DNA from: Advenella sp048381675
GTDB taxonomy: Bacteria; Pseudomonadota; Gammaproteobacteria; Burkholderiales; Burkholderiaceae_B
Direction: 5' to 3'
DNA length: 64,000 nt
NCBI RefSeq assembly: GCF_048381675.1
Contig: NZ_JBLWIS010000005.1
Location: 1 to 64,000 of the forward strand
Made by a program: the position numbers and the translations under genes
Notes under the pieces: model-generated
What the model was told of the DNA's origin: nothing
Seen by the model: the letters and a program-made list of their open reading frames with translations, nothing else
The model's database searches: none
Shown here: piece after piece, positions 43,206 to 52,136 of the stretch
Position numbering within the stretch: the stretch's first letter is position 1
How the letters are laid out: the number at the start of each line of letters is the position of its first letter

Positions 43206-44384
43206 TTAGCGCTCTACCAGGGCAATATGCCGGTTATACCAGTTCATGAATACCGAAATGGAAAGGCTGACCGTAAGATAGGCAGCCATGATGATTAAAA
43301 CCCCTTCAATGGCCTGGCCGGTTTGGTTCAGGGTGGTGTTGACCACGGACACGATATCCGGATAGCCAATCGCCACCGCCAGCGAACTGTTTTTGGTCAG
43401 GTTCAGGTAAGTACTGGTCATGGGAGGAATCATGACCCTTAAAGCCTGAGGCAAAATAACCAGACGCAACACCTTGCTTTTGCCCAAGCCAATCGAACCG
43501 GCAGCCTCCCATTGCCCCTTGCCGATACTTTGGATGCCGGAGCGGACAATTTCCGCCACAAATGCAGAAGTATAGATAACCAAGCCGGCCAGCAAAGCCG
43601 AAAGCTCTGGAGAAATGGACAAGCCACCAACAAAATTAAACCCCCTGAGCTCGGGATAATCCAGTGCCAGCGAAGCCCCACTCATGAAATAACCCAACAG
43701 GGGAAAAACCAGCAACATGCCCAGGCCGGCACGCAAAACCGGAAAAGTTTTACCGGTTTGATCCTGCCGCTTGCGCGACCAGTAATAAAAGACAAAAGTA
43801 CCAAGCACGGCCAGCAGCAGGCCATAGAATATCCAGCTTAAGGACGCTCCCTCAAGAGCAGGAAACTTGAGCCCGCGGTTGGAAAGGAAAACACCGCCAA
43901 CCGGATTTAGGGCCTGCCTGGGGCCGGGCAGGCTTTCAGTAATCAGGGCATACCAGAAAAACAGCTGGATCAGCAAGGGGACATTCCGGATGACTTCAAT
44001 ATAAACCGTAGCCAGCCTGCCCACCAGCCAATTTGTAGACAGCCTGGCCACACCGATAATTGTTCCCAGCAAGGTTGACAGAATAATGCCCAGGGCGGAA
44101 ACCTGCAGGGTATTGACAATCCCCACCATGATGGCACGTTTATAGGTATCAGCGGGTGTATAGGCAATAGACGACTCGCCAATGGCAAACCCCGCCTCAC
44201 GATCGAGAAAATCAAACCCCGTAGTAATATTGCGGATGGAAAGATTATGCAAGGTATTGGAAACCAGATACCAGGCAACATAGGCCACTATACCCAACAC
44301 TGCAATTTGATAAACGATGGAGCGGAATGCCGGATCATTCCAGGAAAGACGCGTTTTATTTGTTTTTTTGGAAGCCATAAGCAT
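43206..44384 (-). CDS. aapQ: General amino acid ABC transporter permease (AapQ-like)
   Basis: A 392-residue permease with the AapQ/BztB layout: an N-terminal membrane helix, the NTLHNLSIRNITTGFDFLDREAGFAIGES segment, and a C-terminal coupling loop AEIVRSGIQSIGKGQWEAAGSIGLGKSKVLRLVILPQALR. It is the first gene of aapQMP. Two starts are possible (44384 or 44378), and neither has a strong ribosome-binding site. In Rhizobium a binding protein gene aapJ precedes aapQ, but there is none here or nearby. Confidence 0.87.
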   Translation of the reverse strand: MLMASKKTNKTRLSWNDPAFRSIVYQIAVLGIVAYVAWYLVSNTLHNLSIRNITTGFDFLDREAGFAIGESSIAYTPADTYKRAIMVGIVNTLQVSALGIILSTLLGTIIGVARLSTNWLVGRLATVYIEVIRNVPLLIQLFFWYALITESLPGPRQALNPVGGVFLSNRGLKFPALEGASLSWIFYGLLLAVLGTFVFYYWSRKRQDQTGKTFPVLRAGLGMLLVFPLLGYFMSGASLALDYPELRGFNFVGGLSISPELSALLAGLVIYTSAFVAEIVRSGIQSIGKGQWEAAGSIGLGKSKVLRLVILPQALRVMIPPMTSTYLNLTKNSSLAVAIGYPDIVSVVNTTLNQTGQAIEGVLIIMAAYLTVSLSISVFMNWYNRHIALVER

Positions 44385-44678
44385 TTACTTTACAAACCAA
44401 CGGATATTTGTAACCCAAATATTACCTGTTTGTATAGCCTTTAAGGAAAAATACCAACCTGCAGTGTATAGACTGAAACATCCATATAATAAATCGTAAT
44501 TACATGCCCTTTTAATTAGCATGCGTAGATCCCCGGAAAACACGTATATACACATGTTGCAACACTGCATAAATACCACCCCAAAAAAATTTAATTTTGA
44601 AATGATCCTGCCAGAACGGACCACGCGCAAAATATAACGGGCCATCTGCCTGAAATAAGTTTCACAATCGGAGGTTTC
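44385..44678. other. Divergent intergenic region between aapQ and the ftsE leader ORF
   Basis: About 290 bases of AT-rich DNA without a gene. An ATATTTG/CAAATAT dyad (44404-44410, 44416-44422) lies 20-40 bp before aapQ and could be an operator. No convincing -35/-10 pair was found in either direction, though promoters for both aapQMP and ftsEX must lie here. Confidence 0.5.
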
Positions 44679-44756
44679 ATGAAAAAATGCCCTAAATACA
44701 ATAAAATGCTGGCATTATGTGGATTTATATGCCCGCCCTTACCTGAACAAACATGA
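44679..44756 (+). CDS. Putative 25-residue leader/small protein overlapping ftsE
   Basis: An ATG 4 bases after a strong GGAGG starts a 25-codon frame whose TGA overlaps the ftsE ATG as ATGA. The peptide has a lysine-rich start (MKKCPKYNK), a short hydrophobic centre (MLALCGFIC) and a polar end (PPLPEQT), with three cysteines. The lipobox is not canonical. Since ftsE itself lacks a clear ribosome-binding site, translational coupling through this frame is plausible. No family is recognised and the peptide's own role is unknown. Confidence 0.5.
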   Translation: MKKCPKYNKMLALCGFICPPLPEQT

Positions 44757-45418
44757 TTGAATTCAAGCACGTCTTCAAGTCGTATGGCCAAAGTGCCAAT
44801 ATCCTGGCTGATATCAACTTCAACATTTCACGAGGTGAATTTGTTTTTGTATCTGGCCCGTCCGGTGCCGGCAAATCCACCCTGCTCAAGTTGATTGGTG
44901 GGCTTGAACATCCTACCCGTGGCTCCATCATGGTGAACGGACAAAGCCTGGACAGCATGCCGGCACGGGCACGGCCCTACCTGCGCCGTGCGGTTGGCAT
45001 CATTTTGCAGGATACCCATTTGCTGTATGACCGCAACGCCTTCGAAAATGTCATGCTCCCCCTGGCCGTGATGAACCTGGATCACAATAAAGCGGTTTCC
45101 AGGGCACGTGCCGCAATTGCCAAGGTAGGGCTTTCCGGCAAAGAAAAGCTCAACCCGATTGCGCTGTCAGGGGGTGAACAGCAACGCCTGGCCATTGCCC
45201 GCGCCATCGTCAACCGTCCGGCCATCCTGATTGCTGACGAACCCACCGCCAACCTGGACCAGGACAATGCCAGCCGAATTCTAGAGGTATTCCGGGATTT
45301 CAACCGCGTGGGGGTGACCACCCTGATTGCCTCCCATGACATGCCACTGCTACAACGCCATGCCAACCGGACCCTGCTGCTGGAGCCCGGCCGTTTCAAA
45401 GATCTGGGAAAACATTAA
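44753..45418 (+). CDS. ftsE: Cell division ATP-binding protein FtsE
   Basis: ATPase of the FtsEX complex, which at the septum controls peptidoglycan hydrolases through EnvC-type activators. The 221 residues start MIEFKHVFKSYG, with Walker A GPSGAGKST (35-43), signature LSGGEQQR and Walker B ILIADEPTANLD. The stop is immediately followed by the ftsX ATG. No strong Shine-Dalgarno precedes ftsE, but a 25-codon frame with one ends in an ATGA overlap at this start. Confidence 0.95.
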   Translation: MIEFKHVFKSYGQSANILADINFNISRGEFVFVSGPSGAGKSTLLKLIGGLEHPTRGSIMVNGQSLDSMPARARPYLRRAVGIILQDTHLLYDRNAFENVMLPLAVMNLDHNKAVSRARAAIAKVGLSGKEKLNPIALSGGEQQRLAIARAIVNRPAILIADEPTANLDQDNASRILEVFRDFNRVGVTTLIASHDMPLLQRHANRTLLLEPGRFKDLGKH

Positions 45419-46327
45419 ATGAGCACCTGGCTTAGACATCACCTCTACGCGATTCGCATTGCCGCACGCCGGCTGCTGGGCACCCCCTTTTCATCCCTGA
45501 CCAATATCATTGTGATTGCCCTGGTCTTGACCTTGCCGCTACTGGCAAGTGCCATCCTGGTGTCCATGGAACCACTTGCCCGCAATATATCCGTGAATCC
45601 GGCCATTTCCCTGTTCATGAAAGAGACAACCACCATTGAACAAACCCGTGCCGTGGCCAGCCAGCTGCAAAACGAACACAGCCAATCCATTCTTACCCTG
45701 GAAGTCATCGACAAGGCCGATGCCTTGAAGTCGCTAAAAGCATCGGAAACCTGGTCAGACGCACTTAAAGTCTTGCCACAAAACCCCCTGCCGCACTCGA
45801 TTGTCATCACCCTGTCCGATGAGGCCAGTGCAACCGAAACCGCAGAACAGCTGGCGCAGGCCTGGAGCAAGCGGCCCGAAGTGGACCTGCTGCAGTTTGA
45901 CAGTGCCTGGATCCAGAAGCTGGAAGCCATTCTTTATTTCATCAGGATTGTGCTCGGCCTGCTGGCTGCCGGGGTGGCACTTATCGTGATTACGACCGTT
46001 TTCAATACAGTCCGCATGCAGGCACTGGTGCAGCGTGACGAAATTGCGGTTGCCCGCCTGGTCGGTGCCACCGAATCCTTTGTGCGGCGGCCTTTCCTGT
46101 ATTTTGGTGCCATCACGGGCATGACGGCCGGTTTACTGGCCGTATTGCTCACCACGATTACCCTGGGCTTTTTAAACCAGGCCATTACCCTGCTTTCAAA
46201 CAGCTATGGGGTGCCGTTCAGCTTTACCTTGCCCCCCGTCTCATGGCTGGTCCTTACGATTGCACTGGTCATGCTGGTGGCCGCAACGGCAGCCCGCTGG
46301 TCGGTAACCCGCCACTCACATTTCTAA
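45419..46327 (+). CDS. ftsX: Cell division protein FtsX
   Basis: Membrane partner of FtsE, 302 residues. One hydrophobic segment near the N-terminus (about 30-50) is followed by a periplasmic domain (about 55-165), then three membrane segments in the C-terminal FtsX domain, where FNTVRMQALVQRDEIAVARLVGAT is the conserved cytoplasmic loop. It starts directly after the ftsE stop (TAAATG), so the two are coupled. mutY follows 4 bases after its stop. Confidence 0.94.
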   Translation: MSTWLRHHLYAIRIAARRLLGTPFSSLTNIIVIALVLTLPLLASAILVSMEPLARNISVNPAISLFMKETTTIEQTRAVASQLQNEHSQSILTLEVIDKADALKSLKASETWSDALKVLPQNPLPHSIVITLSDEASATETAEQLAQAWSKRPEVDLLQFDSAWIQKLEAILYFIRIVLGLLAAGVALIVITTVFNTVRMQALVQRDEIAVARLVGATESFVRRPFLYFGAITGMTAGLLAVLLTTITLGFLNQAITLLSNSYGVPFSFTLPPVSWLVLTIALVMLVAATAARWSVTRHSHF

Positions 46328-46331
46328 ACAC

Positions 46332-47414
46332 ATGCAATTTGCCGATCTTATCGTTGCCTGGCAGAAAACCCATGGCAGGCATCACCTGCCATGGCAGAAG
46401 ACACGTGACGCCTATAAAGTATGGTTATCCGAAATCATGCTCCAACAAACCCAGGTGGCCACTGTCATTCCATACTACGAACGGTTCCTGGCCACTTTTC
46501 CCACTATCAACCGCCTGGCCAACGCTTCCCAGGATGAAGTGCTGGCGCTATGGGCCGGCCTTGGCTACTACGCTCGCGCCCGAAATCTGCATAAATGCGC
46601 CCAAACCGTCGTATCGGACTGGCAAGGCATCTTCCCCCGGCAAGCGCAGGACATCATGAGCCTGCCGGGCATTGGCCAATCCACCGCCAATGCGATTGCC
46701 GCTTTTTGCTTTGATGCCAAAACCCCCATCATGGATGGCAATGTCAAAAGGATTTTTACCCGATACTATGGTATTGAAGGACAAACCAACAAAAGGGAAG
46801 TAGAAAAAAGACTGTGGGATCAAGCGCATGAGAATATCGAATTGGCCAGCAAAGACCTGGACATGCCTGCCTATACCCAAGGACAAATGGATCTGGGTGC
46901 CACCATATGCACCCGCAGCAAACCCAAATGCAATGTCTGTCCCCTGCAGGCATCCTGTTATGCCCGGAGGGAAAACCGGCAGGCAGAATTACCCACCCCA
47001 AAAATCAAGAAAACCATACCGGTACGTTCGGTGAAAATGCTGGTATTGCAGCATCAGGACCGTATCCTGATCCAGCAACGCCCCGAGCAAGGCATCTGGG
47101 GCGGCCTATGGTCACTACCCGAGTTCCAGAGCGAACAAGAGCTGCTAACCCTGCAAAACGACTGGCAACAAACCCGGCAAACCGCCATCAAGCTGGCAGC
47201 CTTCGAGCATGTATTCACCCATTTCAAGCTGCATATACAGCCATACTGGCTTAAATGCCCACACCTTTCGCTAAGGGAAGAAAACGGCAACGGCAGCAAG
47301 CAGCAATGGCTTCCCCTTGACAGGCTTGAAACCACCGCCTTGCCTGCCCCGGTCCTGAAACTGCTGCAAGGGGTGCATCAGTTTTCTGGCATGGAAGATT
47401 TGCCGGGTTCGTAA
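46332..47414 (+). CDS. mutY: A/G-specific adenine glycosylase
   Basis: Removes adenine mispaired with 8-oxoguanine. It has the helix-hairpin-helix LPGIGQSTANAI with the catalytic Asp in MDGNVKRI, and the iron-sulfur loop C-X6-C-X2-C-X5-C in CTRSKPKCNVCPLQASC. A C-terminal MutT-like domain (about 230-350) recognises 8-oxoG. The length of 360 residues is normal. It lies 4 bases after ftsX and is likely co-transcribed. Its last 37 bases overlap the convergent rodA gene. Confidence 0.96.
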   Translation: MQFADLIVAWQKTHGRHHLPWQKTRDAYKVWLSEIMLQQTQVATVIPYYERFLATFPTINRLANASQDEVLALWAGLGYYARARNLHKCAQTVVSDWQGIFPRQAQDIMSLPGIGQSTANAIAAFCFDAKTPIMDGNVKRIFTRYYGIEGQTNKREVEKRLWDQAHENIELASKDLDMPAYTQGQMDLGATICTRSKPKCNVCPLQASCYARRENRQAELPTPKIKKTIPVRSVKMLVLQHQDRILIQQRPEQGIWGGLWSLPEFQSEQELLTLQNDWQQTRQTAIKLAAFEHVFTHFKLHIQPYWLKCPHLSLREENGNGSKQQWLPLDRLETTALPAPVLKLLQGVHQFSGMEDLPGS

Positions 47415-48529
47415 TTTGAAATACTCATCAGCAAGCCGCAAGCAAAACCCAAGGTAACCAATGCCGTTCCGCCATAGCTCATGAACGGCAACGGCACCCC
47501 CACAATCGGCAGAATACCCATGACCATCCCCATGTTCACAAATACGTAAACAAAAAACATCATGGTAAGGGCACCGGCCAGCAAACGGCCAAACTGGGTG
47601 CGTGCCTTTATGGTAATGAAAAAACCACGCAGCAACAGCAGGGAATACAAAATCAGCAACAGTATTCCGCCGTACAGGCCAAACTCTTCGGCAAACACGG
47701 CAAAAATAAAGTCGGTGGTACGTTCGGGAATAAAATCGAGATGGGTTTGCGTCCCCTGCATATAGCCCTTGCCATAAATACCCCCCGAGCCAATCGCGAT
47801 CATGCCCTGAATGGTATGAAAACCCTTGCCAAGCGGATCGGTACTGGGATCCAGCAAAGTGCAGACCCGGTGTTTTTGGTATTCATGCAGCACTACCCAG
47901 TCAAACCCGGGTGCGCAAAGCGTTTGCTCATAATACAAAATAAGGACCAGCGCAGTAACTCCCAGGACAAACAAGGGAGCCAGCAATTTGAAGGACAAGC
48001 CGGCAAAATAAATCACAAAAAAGCCGGTAGCAAAAACCAGCAAGGCCGTCCCCAGGTCGGGCTGCTTGACGATAAGGGTAAACGGCACAAGCAGTAAAAC
48101 ACCAGCGGCCAGAAAATCGATAATCCGCAGCTCTGCCCTGTGCTTGTCAAAATACCAGGCCAGCATCATCGGAACCACCAGCTTCATCATTTCAGAGGGC
48201 TGGACAACCGTAACACCCACGTCCAGCCAGCGGGTTGCCCCCTTATTGGTAATACCAAAAAACTCCACGCCAAGCAACAGTACTATACCCGACAGGTAAA
48301 ACGGAATGGCCAGTTTCATCATTTTGGACAGGGGGATCATGGCCACTACCCACATAACGGCAAAGGCAACCAGAAAATTACGTGCCTGGTCGGCAAACCG
48401 CCAATCGGTGCCACCTACGGCCGAATGCATGACAGTCATGCCCAAGCCTGACAACAAAGCAAGGATCAACAACAAGGGCCAATCTATGCAACGCAAGGAA
48501 CCTAGAATCCAACTCATTACCCGGTTCAT
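47378..48529 (-). CDS. rodA: Rod shape-determining protein RodA
   Basis: SEDS-family glycosyltransferase that polymerises peptidoglycan during side-wall growth with its partner PBP2. The 383 residues have about ten membrane segments; key blocks are WLDVGVTVVQPSEMMKLVVPMMLAWY, KQPDLGTALL and GVPLPFMSYGGTALVTLGFACGLLMSI. Its start overlaps the mrdA stop by 4 bases. The 3' end overlaps mutY on the other strand. It is the last gene of mreBCD-mrdA-rodA. Confidence 0.95.
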   Translation of the reverse strand: MNRVMSWILGSLRCIDWPLLLILALLSGLGMTVMHSAVGGTDWRFADQARNFLVAFAVMWVVAMIPLSKMMKLAIPFYLSGIVLLLGVEFFGITNKGATRWLDVGVTVVQPSEMMKLVVPMMLAWYFDKHRAELRIIDFLAAGVLLLVPFTLIVKQPDLGTALLVFATGFFVIYFAGLSFKLLAPLFVLGVTALVLILYYEQTLCAPGFDWVVLHEYQKHRVCTLLDPSTDPLGKGFHTIQGMIAIGSGGIYGKGYMQGTQTHLDFIPERTTDFIFAVFAEEFGLYGGILLLILYSLLLLRGFFITIKARTQFGRLLAGALTMMFFVYVFVNMGMVMGILPIVGVPLPFMSYGGTALVTLGFACGLLMSISNYEPGKSSMPEN

Positions 48530-50583
48530 AATGCCCCTGCCTCATCATTGTGCACGTCGTCCCTGCCATTCCGGTTCATATCGATACTTGCCAGAATTTC
48601 AGGTGTATGTCCCGGCGCATTATCGTCCGGATTGGCGGGAATGTTTTCCGGGATCTCCAGATCCGGAGAAATCTCTTCTTGCTGTTCCTCGTCATCAAAA
48701 CTGGGGATGTACTCGGGAATATTTGCCCGTTCGGGTGCCAGCCAGTAATCAAAAACCTTACGGGCAATTGGGGCGGCCACACTGGAACCCCAGCCACCAT
48801 TTTCCACAATCAGGGCAACTGCAATCCGGGGATTATCAACCGGAGCAAACCCCATATACAGGGCATGATCATGCAAGCGTTTGTTGAGTGCTTCAGCCTT
48901 GTATTTAGTGCCTTTCAGGCTAAATACCTGGGCCGTGCCGGTTTTTCCGGCGGACTCATAGCCGGCACCGGCAAAAATCCTTCTGGCCGTACCGGTGGCA
49001 TTTACATCGGACAATGCCGACTTCACCAGGTCTATGTGCTCTTGCGCCACATCCACCTTATACTCAGGCTCCGAGACCGTTTGCTCAACGGTTTTCAGTA
49101 CCGGGTTTTCTATCCAGTTAACCAGATGCGGCTTGGTATAAACACCATTGGCCGCCAAGGTTGCCGTCGCCTGTGCCAGCTGGGTGATGGTCAGCGAATT
49201 ATAGCCCTGCCCGACAGAAACCGAAATGGTATCGCCCGGAATCCATTTTTGCTGGGCCGGATTCTTGAACGCATTTTTCTTCCATTCACGGGAAGGCAAA
49301 ATCCCTTTTTTCTCGTGCATCAAATCAATGCCGGTTTTCTTGCCAAAACCAAATTGCTGGGAAAAATCATGCAAGGCATCGACCCCAATCAAAGGACCGA
49401 GGCTAAAAAAATACGTATCTGAAGAGACCACAATCGCCTTGTGCATATTGGTTGGCCCATAGGCCGCTCCGCCGGCATTACGAAAACGTTGACCACCATA
49501 TTCAAAATAACCCGGATCGGGAATTTTGGCATTGGGATCACGTACGCCCAGCGTCAATGCAGCCAGTGCCACAAATGGCTTGTAGGTAGAACCAATCGGA
49601 AAAGTACCGTAAATAGGCCGGTCGATCAGGGGATGGTCGGGAGAATCAGACAGCCGACGCCAGTTTTCAACGTCAATGCCATCCACAAACAAATTGGGAT
49701 CGTACGAGGGAGCAGATACATAAGCCAGCACTTGCCCGTTACGTGGATCAATGGCAACCAGGGCGCCCCTCTGGGGATTCTTGGGATCGTTATAAATACC
49801 CTCAACCAGTTTCTGCAAGCCCATATCAAGCGACAGCCGCAAGTTGTCGCCGGGAATCGGATCGGTTCTTTTCAAGACCCGCACCGGCTTGCCGGAAGCG
49901 GCAATTTCAACCTCTTCCCAACCGGTTTTGCCATGCAGCCTTTCTTCATAGCTGGCTTCAATGCCTTTCTTGCCAATCACCTCGGTGCCCCGGTAATTGC
50001 CCTCCAGCCCTTTTTCTTCAAGCTGCTCCTGGTCACGCTCGGAAATCCGGCCGACATACCCGATAACATGGGCCGCCGACTCGCCCTCGGGATATTCCCG
50101 TACCCAGCGTGCCTTCAGGCTGACCCCCTTGAACTTGTATGAATGTGCGGCGAAGGTAGCCGCTTCGTCATCGGTCAGGTTGCTTTTAAGCAGGACTGAC
50201 GCAAAACGGTTTGAGCTGCCCAGCCGACGCTTGAAGCGCCGTAACTCGAGTGGCGACAAATGAATGATCTGCTCCAGCTGTTCGAGCATTTTTGGAATAT
50301 CTCCGACTTGCCCGCGCACCATTTCAAGCGTATAGTCACGATGGCTGCGGGCCAGGACGACACCATTGCGGTCAACGATATCACCCCTGCGTGGGGTAAT
50401 CGGCACCAGTGTAATGCGGTTTCTTTCCGCCCGTTCAGACAGGCCCTGGTACCGTTCTACCTGCAAGACCCATAAGCGGTTCACCAGAATCCCGAAACAC
50501 AAAAGCACAAACAGCACGGCCACCACAACCCGGGTGATCAGTTGCCGCCGCTGGCGCATTGCCTGTTTCCTGAATTCAAACAT
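48526..50583 (-). CDS. mrdA: Penicillin-binding protein 2
   Basis: Transpeptidase of the elongasome, 685 residues. It has a short cytoplasmic tail and one membrane anchor (LITRVVVAVLFVLLCFGILVNRLWVLQVERYQGLSERAERNR, about 17-60). A dimerisation domain and the penicillin-binding domain follow, with GSTYKPF (active serine), SSD and KTGTAQ. The C-terminal tail after about 630 is acidic and Asp/Glu/Pro-rich, a common beta-proteobacterial extension. It lies 20 bases after mreD and overlaps rodA. Confidence 0.95.
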   Translation of the reverse strand: MFEFRKQAMRQRRQLITRVVVAVLFVLLCFGILVNRLWVLQVERYQGLSERAERNRITLVPITPRRGDIVDRNGVVLARSHRDYTLEMVRGQVGDIPKMLEQLEQIIHLSPLELRRFKRRLGSSNRFASVLLKSNLTDDEAATFAAHSYKFKGVSLKARWVREYPEGESAAHVIGYVGRISERDQEQLEEKGLEGNYRGTEVIGKKGIEASYEERLHGKTGWEEVEIAASGKPVRVLKRTDPIPGDNLRLSLDMGLQKLVEGIYNDPKNPQRGALVAIDPRNGQVLAYVSAPSYDPNLFVDGIDVENWRRLSDSPDHPLIDRPIYGTFPIGSTYKPFVALAALTLGVRDPNAKIPDPGYFEYGGQRFRNAGGAAYGPTNMHKAIVVSSDTYFFSLGPLIGVDALHDFSQQFGFGKKTGIDLMHEKKGILPSREWKKNAFKNPAQQKWIPGDTISVSVGQGYNSLTITQLAQATATLAANGVYTKPHLVNWIENPVLKTVEQTVSEPEYKVDVAQEHIDLVKSALSDVNATGTARRIFAGAGYESAGKTGTAQVFSLKGTKYKAEALNKRLHDHALYMGFAPVDNPRIAVALIVENGGWGSSVAAPIARKVFDYWLAPERANIPEYIPSFDDEEQQEEISPDLEIPENIPANPDDNAPGHTPEILASIDMNRNGRDDVHNDEAGAL

Positions 50584-50603
50584 AAGCCTTTCCTGTACCC
50601 AAG

Positions 50604-51140
50604 CTAGATGGTTGCATCATCATCCTCCACCGGACGCAGCGGCAGTTTCAGGATAAGGTCGGCGGCAAGCCACAATACCCCTGTAATCACACCAGACCAG
50701 ACCCATACCCAACCTGGCCAAACACCGGCAAACCATGCCTGCATCAGACGACTGGGTATGGGGGCCAGGCAAAAAATCGGGAACATGTGAATTAATTGGC
50801 TGATAACACCAAACCGCATCATGCGTTTTCGAATGGTCAGGGTGCCGTAGATGACAAAGACATAGGTAAGGGCATGCTCGCCCAAAATATTCATGTCATG
50901 TACATCCATCAGGAAGCCAAAGCAAAAGGCGGCCAGCAAGCCCACCCCTTTTACTTCATGCGCACACCAAAATGCCAGAACCAGTATCAGTAAATCGGGC
51001 GAGCCTTCCCAGCTGCGCCAGGGAAGCATGGATGCCATCCAGACAAAAATAATGGTTCCCCAGCCATATACCGGATTGACAATATAGGAATACTGGGTGG
51101 ATTGCAGGGGCTGCAACGACTTCAGGTTTTTATTCGCCAT
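50604..51140 (-). CDS. mreD: Rod shape-determining protein MreD
   Basis: Small inner-membrane protein of the elongasome, 178 residues with about five to six hydrophobic segments. PDLLILVLAFWCAHEVKGVGLLAAFCFGFLMDVHDMNILGEHALTYVFVIY is the conserved region. The sequence family is weakly conserved, so the call leans on position between mreC (3-base gap) and mrdA, the canonical order. The ATG lies in the MANKNLKSLQPLQSTQ start. Confidence 0.92.
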   Translation of the reverse strand: MANKNLKSLQPLQSTQYSYIVNPVYGWGTIIFVWMASMLPWRSWEGSPDLLILVLAFWCAHEVKGVGLLAAFCFGFLMDVHDMNILGEHALTYVFVIYGTLTIRKRMMRFGVISQLIHMFPIFCLAPIPSRLMQAWFAGVWPGWVWVWSGVITGVLWLAADLILKLPLRPVEDDDATI

Positions 51141-51143
51141 GAA

Positions 51144-52052
51144 TCAATTCTTGCCATGTTTTGTAGTAGTTGGCGCCTTGGCCAAAATATCAAGTTCATC
51201 CTTTCCCGGGACCTCGTCGGTAGGCACCAGCAAGACCAGAAAATGGCGGTAGCGTTCGGGGTGGGCAGAGGGCTCAGCCACCGCCCGGACAAACCCTTCG
51301 GCCGAGTTGGCCTCGATGGCGGTCACGGTACCGATGGACAGGCCTGCCGGATAAATACCGCCAATACCACTGGTCGTGAGGGTATCACCTACCCTGATAT
51401 CCGCATCCATGGACAAATACCTGACTTCGAGCTTGCCACCCTGTCCGGAACCAAAAACAATCACCCGCAGGCCATTGCGCAATACCATGGCGGGAATGGA
51501 GACTTTTTCATCGGTAATCAGGGCCGCCTCAGAAGTCATGGCGGTGACCCTGCGAATTTGACCCACCACCCCACCTTCACCGATTACCGGCATGCCCGGT
51601 TCAATGCCATGATTACTACCTTTGGTCAGAACCATGGTCTGGTTCAGGGGGTTAGGTGCTGTGTACAGGATTTCCACCGCCACCGATGGGGTCTGGGCCG
51701 TATTTTTAATGCCCAGCAACCTTCGCAACTGAACGTTCTCAGCTGCCATCTGTGCCGCATGAGCGGAAATTTGTGCCAGCTCTATGCGCTGGTGCTGCAC
51801 TGCCTCGCTTTCCTGCTTGGCGATGGCCACGATATTGGACCAGTCATTGAATTTGGCAACGACATCGCGTGGCCACAAGGCTGCTTTCTGAAAGGGATAA
51901 AGGACAACCGCTGTCGCCTGCCGAATGGGATCAAGCACCCGCCAGCCGGAATCGGTAATCATCAACCCAATACATAACAAGACCAGGAAAAACAGTCTTA
52001 CCTCTGCAGCCGGCCCATGTTTGAATAAACGGATCGATCTGTTCTGCTGCAT
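51144..52052 (-). CDS. mreC: Rod shape-determining protein MreC
   Basis: Periplasmic elongasome scaffold anchored by one N-terminal membrane helix (VRLFFLVLLCIGLMITDSGWRVLDPIR). It has a coiled coil (about 65-105, ending AENVQLRRLLGI) and the beta-barrel domain with TKGSNHGIEPGMPVIGEGGVVGQIRRVTAMTSEALLITD-like blocks. The 302 residues are normal. It lies between mreB (84-base gap) and mreD (3-base gap) on one transcript. Confidence 0.95.
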   Translation of the reverse strand: MQQNRSIRLFKHGPAAEVRLFFLVLLCIGLMITDSGWRVLDPIRQATAVVLYPFQKAALWPRDVVAKFNDWSNIVAIAKQESEAVQHQRIELAQISAHAAQMAAENVQLRRLLGIKNTAQTPSVAVEILYTAPNPLNQTMVLTKGSNHGIEPGMPVIGEGGVVGQIRRVTAMTSEAALITDEKVSIPAMVLRNGLRVIVFGSGQGGKLEVRYLSMDADIRVGDTLTTSGIGGIYPAGLSIGTVTAIEANSAEGFVRAVAEPSAHPERYRHFLVLLVPTDEVPGKDELDILAKAPTTTKHGKN

Positions 52053-52136
52053 AAAACAACCGTGGAAAGAAGGACAACATGGACCAGGCCATACCGTACA
52101 GGTACGGCCCGATGAAAAATTCAGTTGCTAAGGGAA

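Noticed and set aside
48550..49422. 290-codon plus-strand ORF opposite mrdA
   Set aside because: Antisense to a clear PBP2 frame with intact catalytic motifs.
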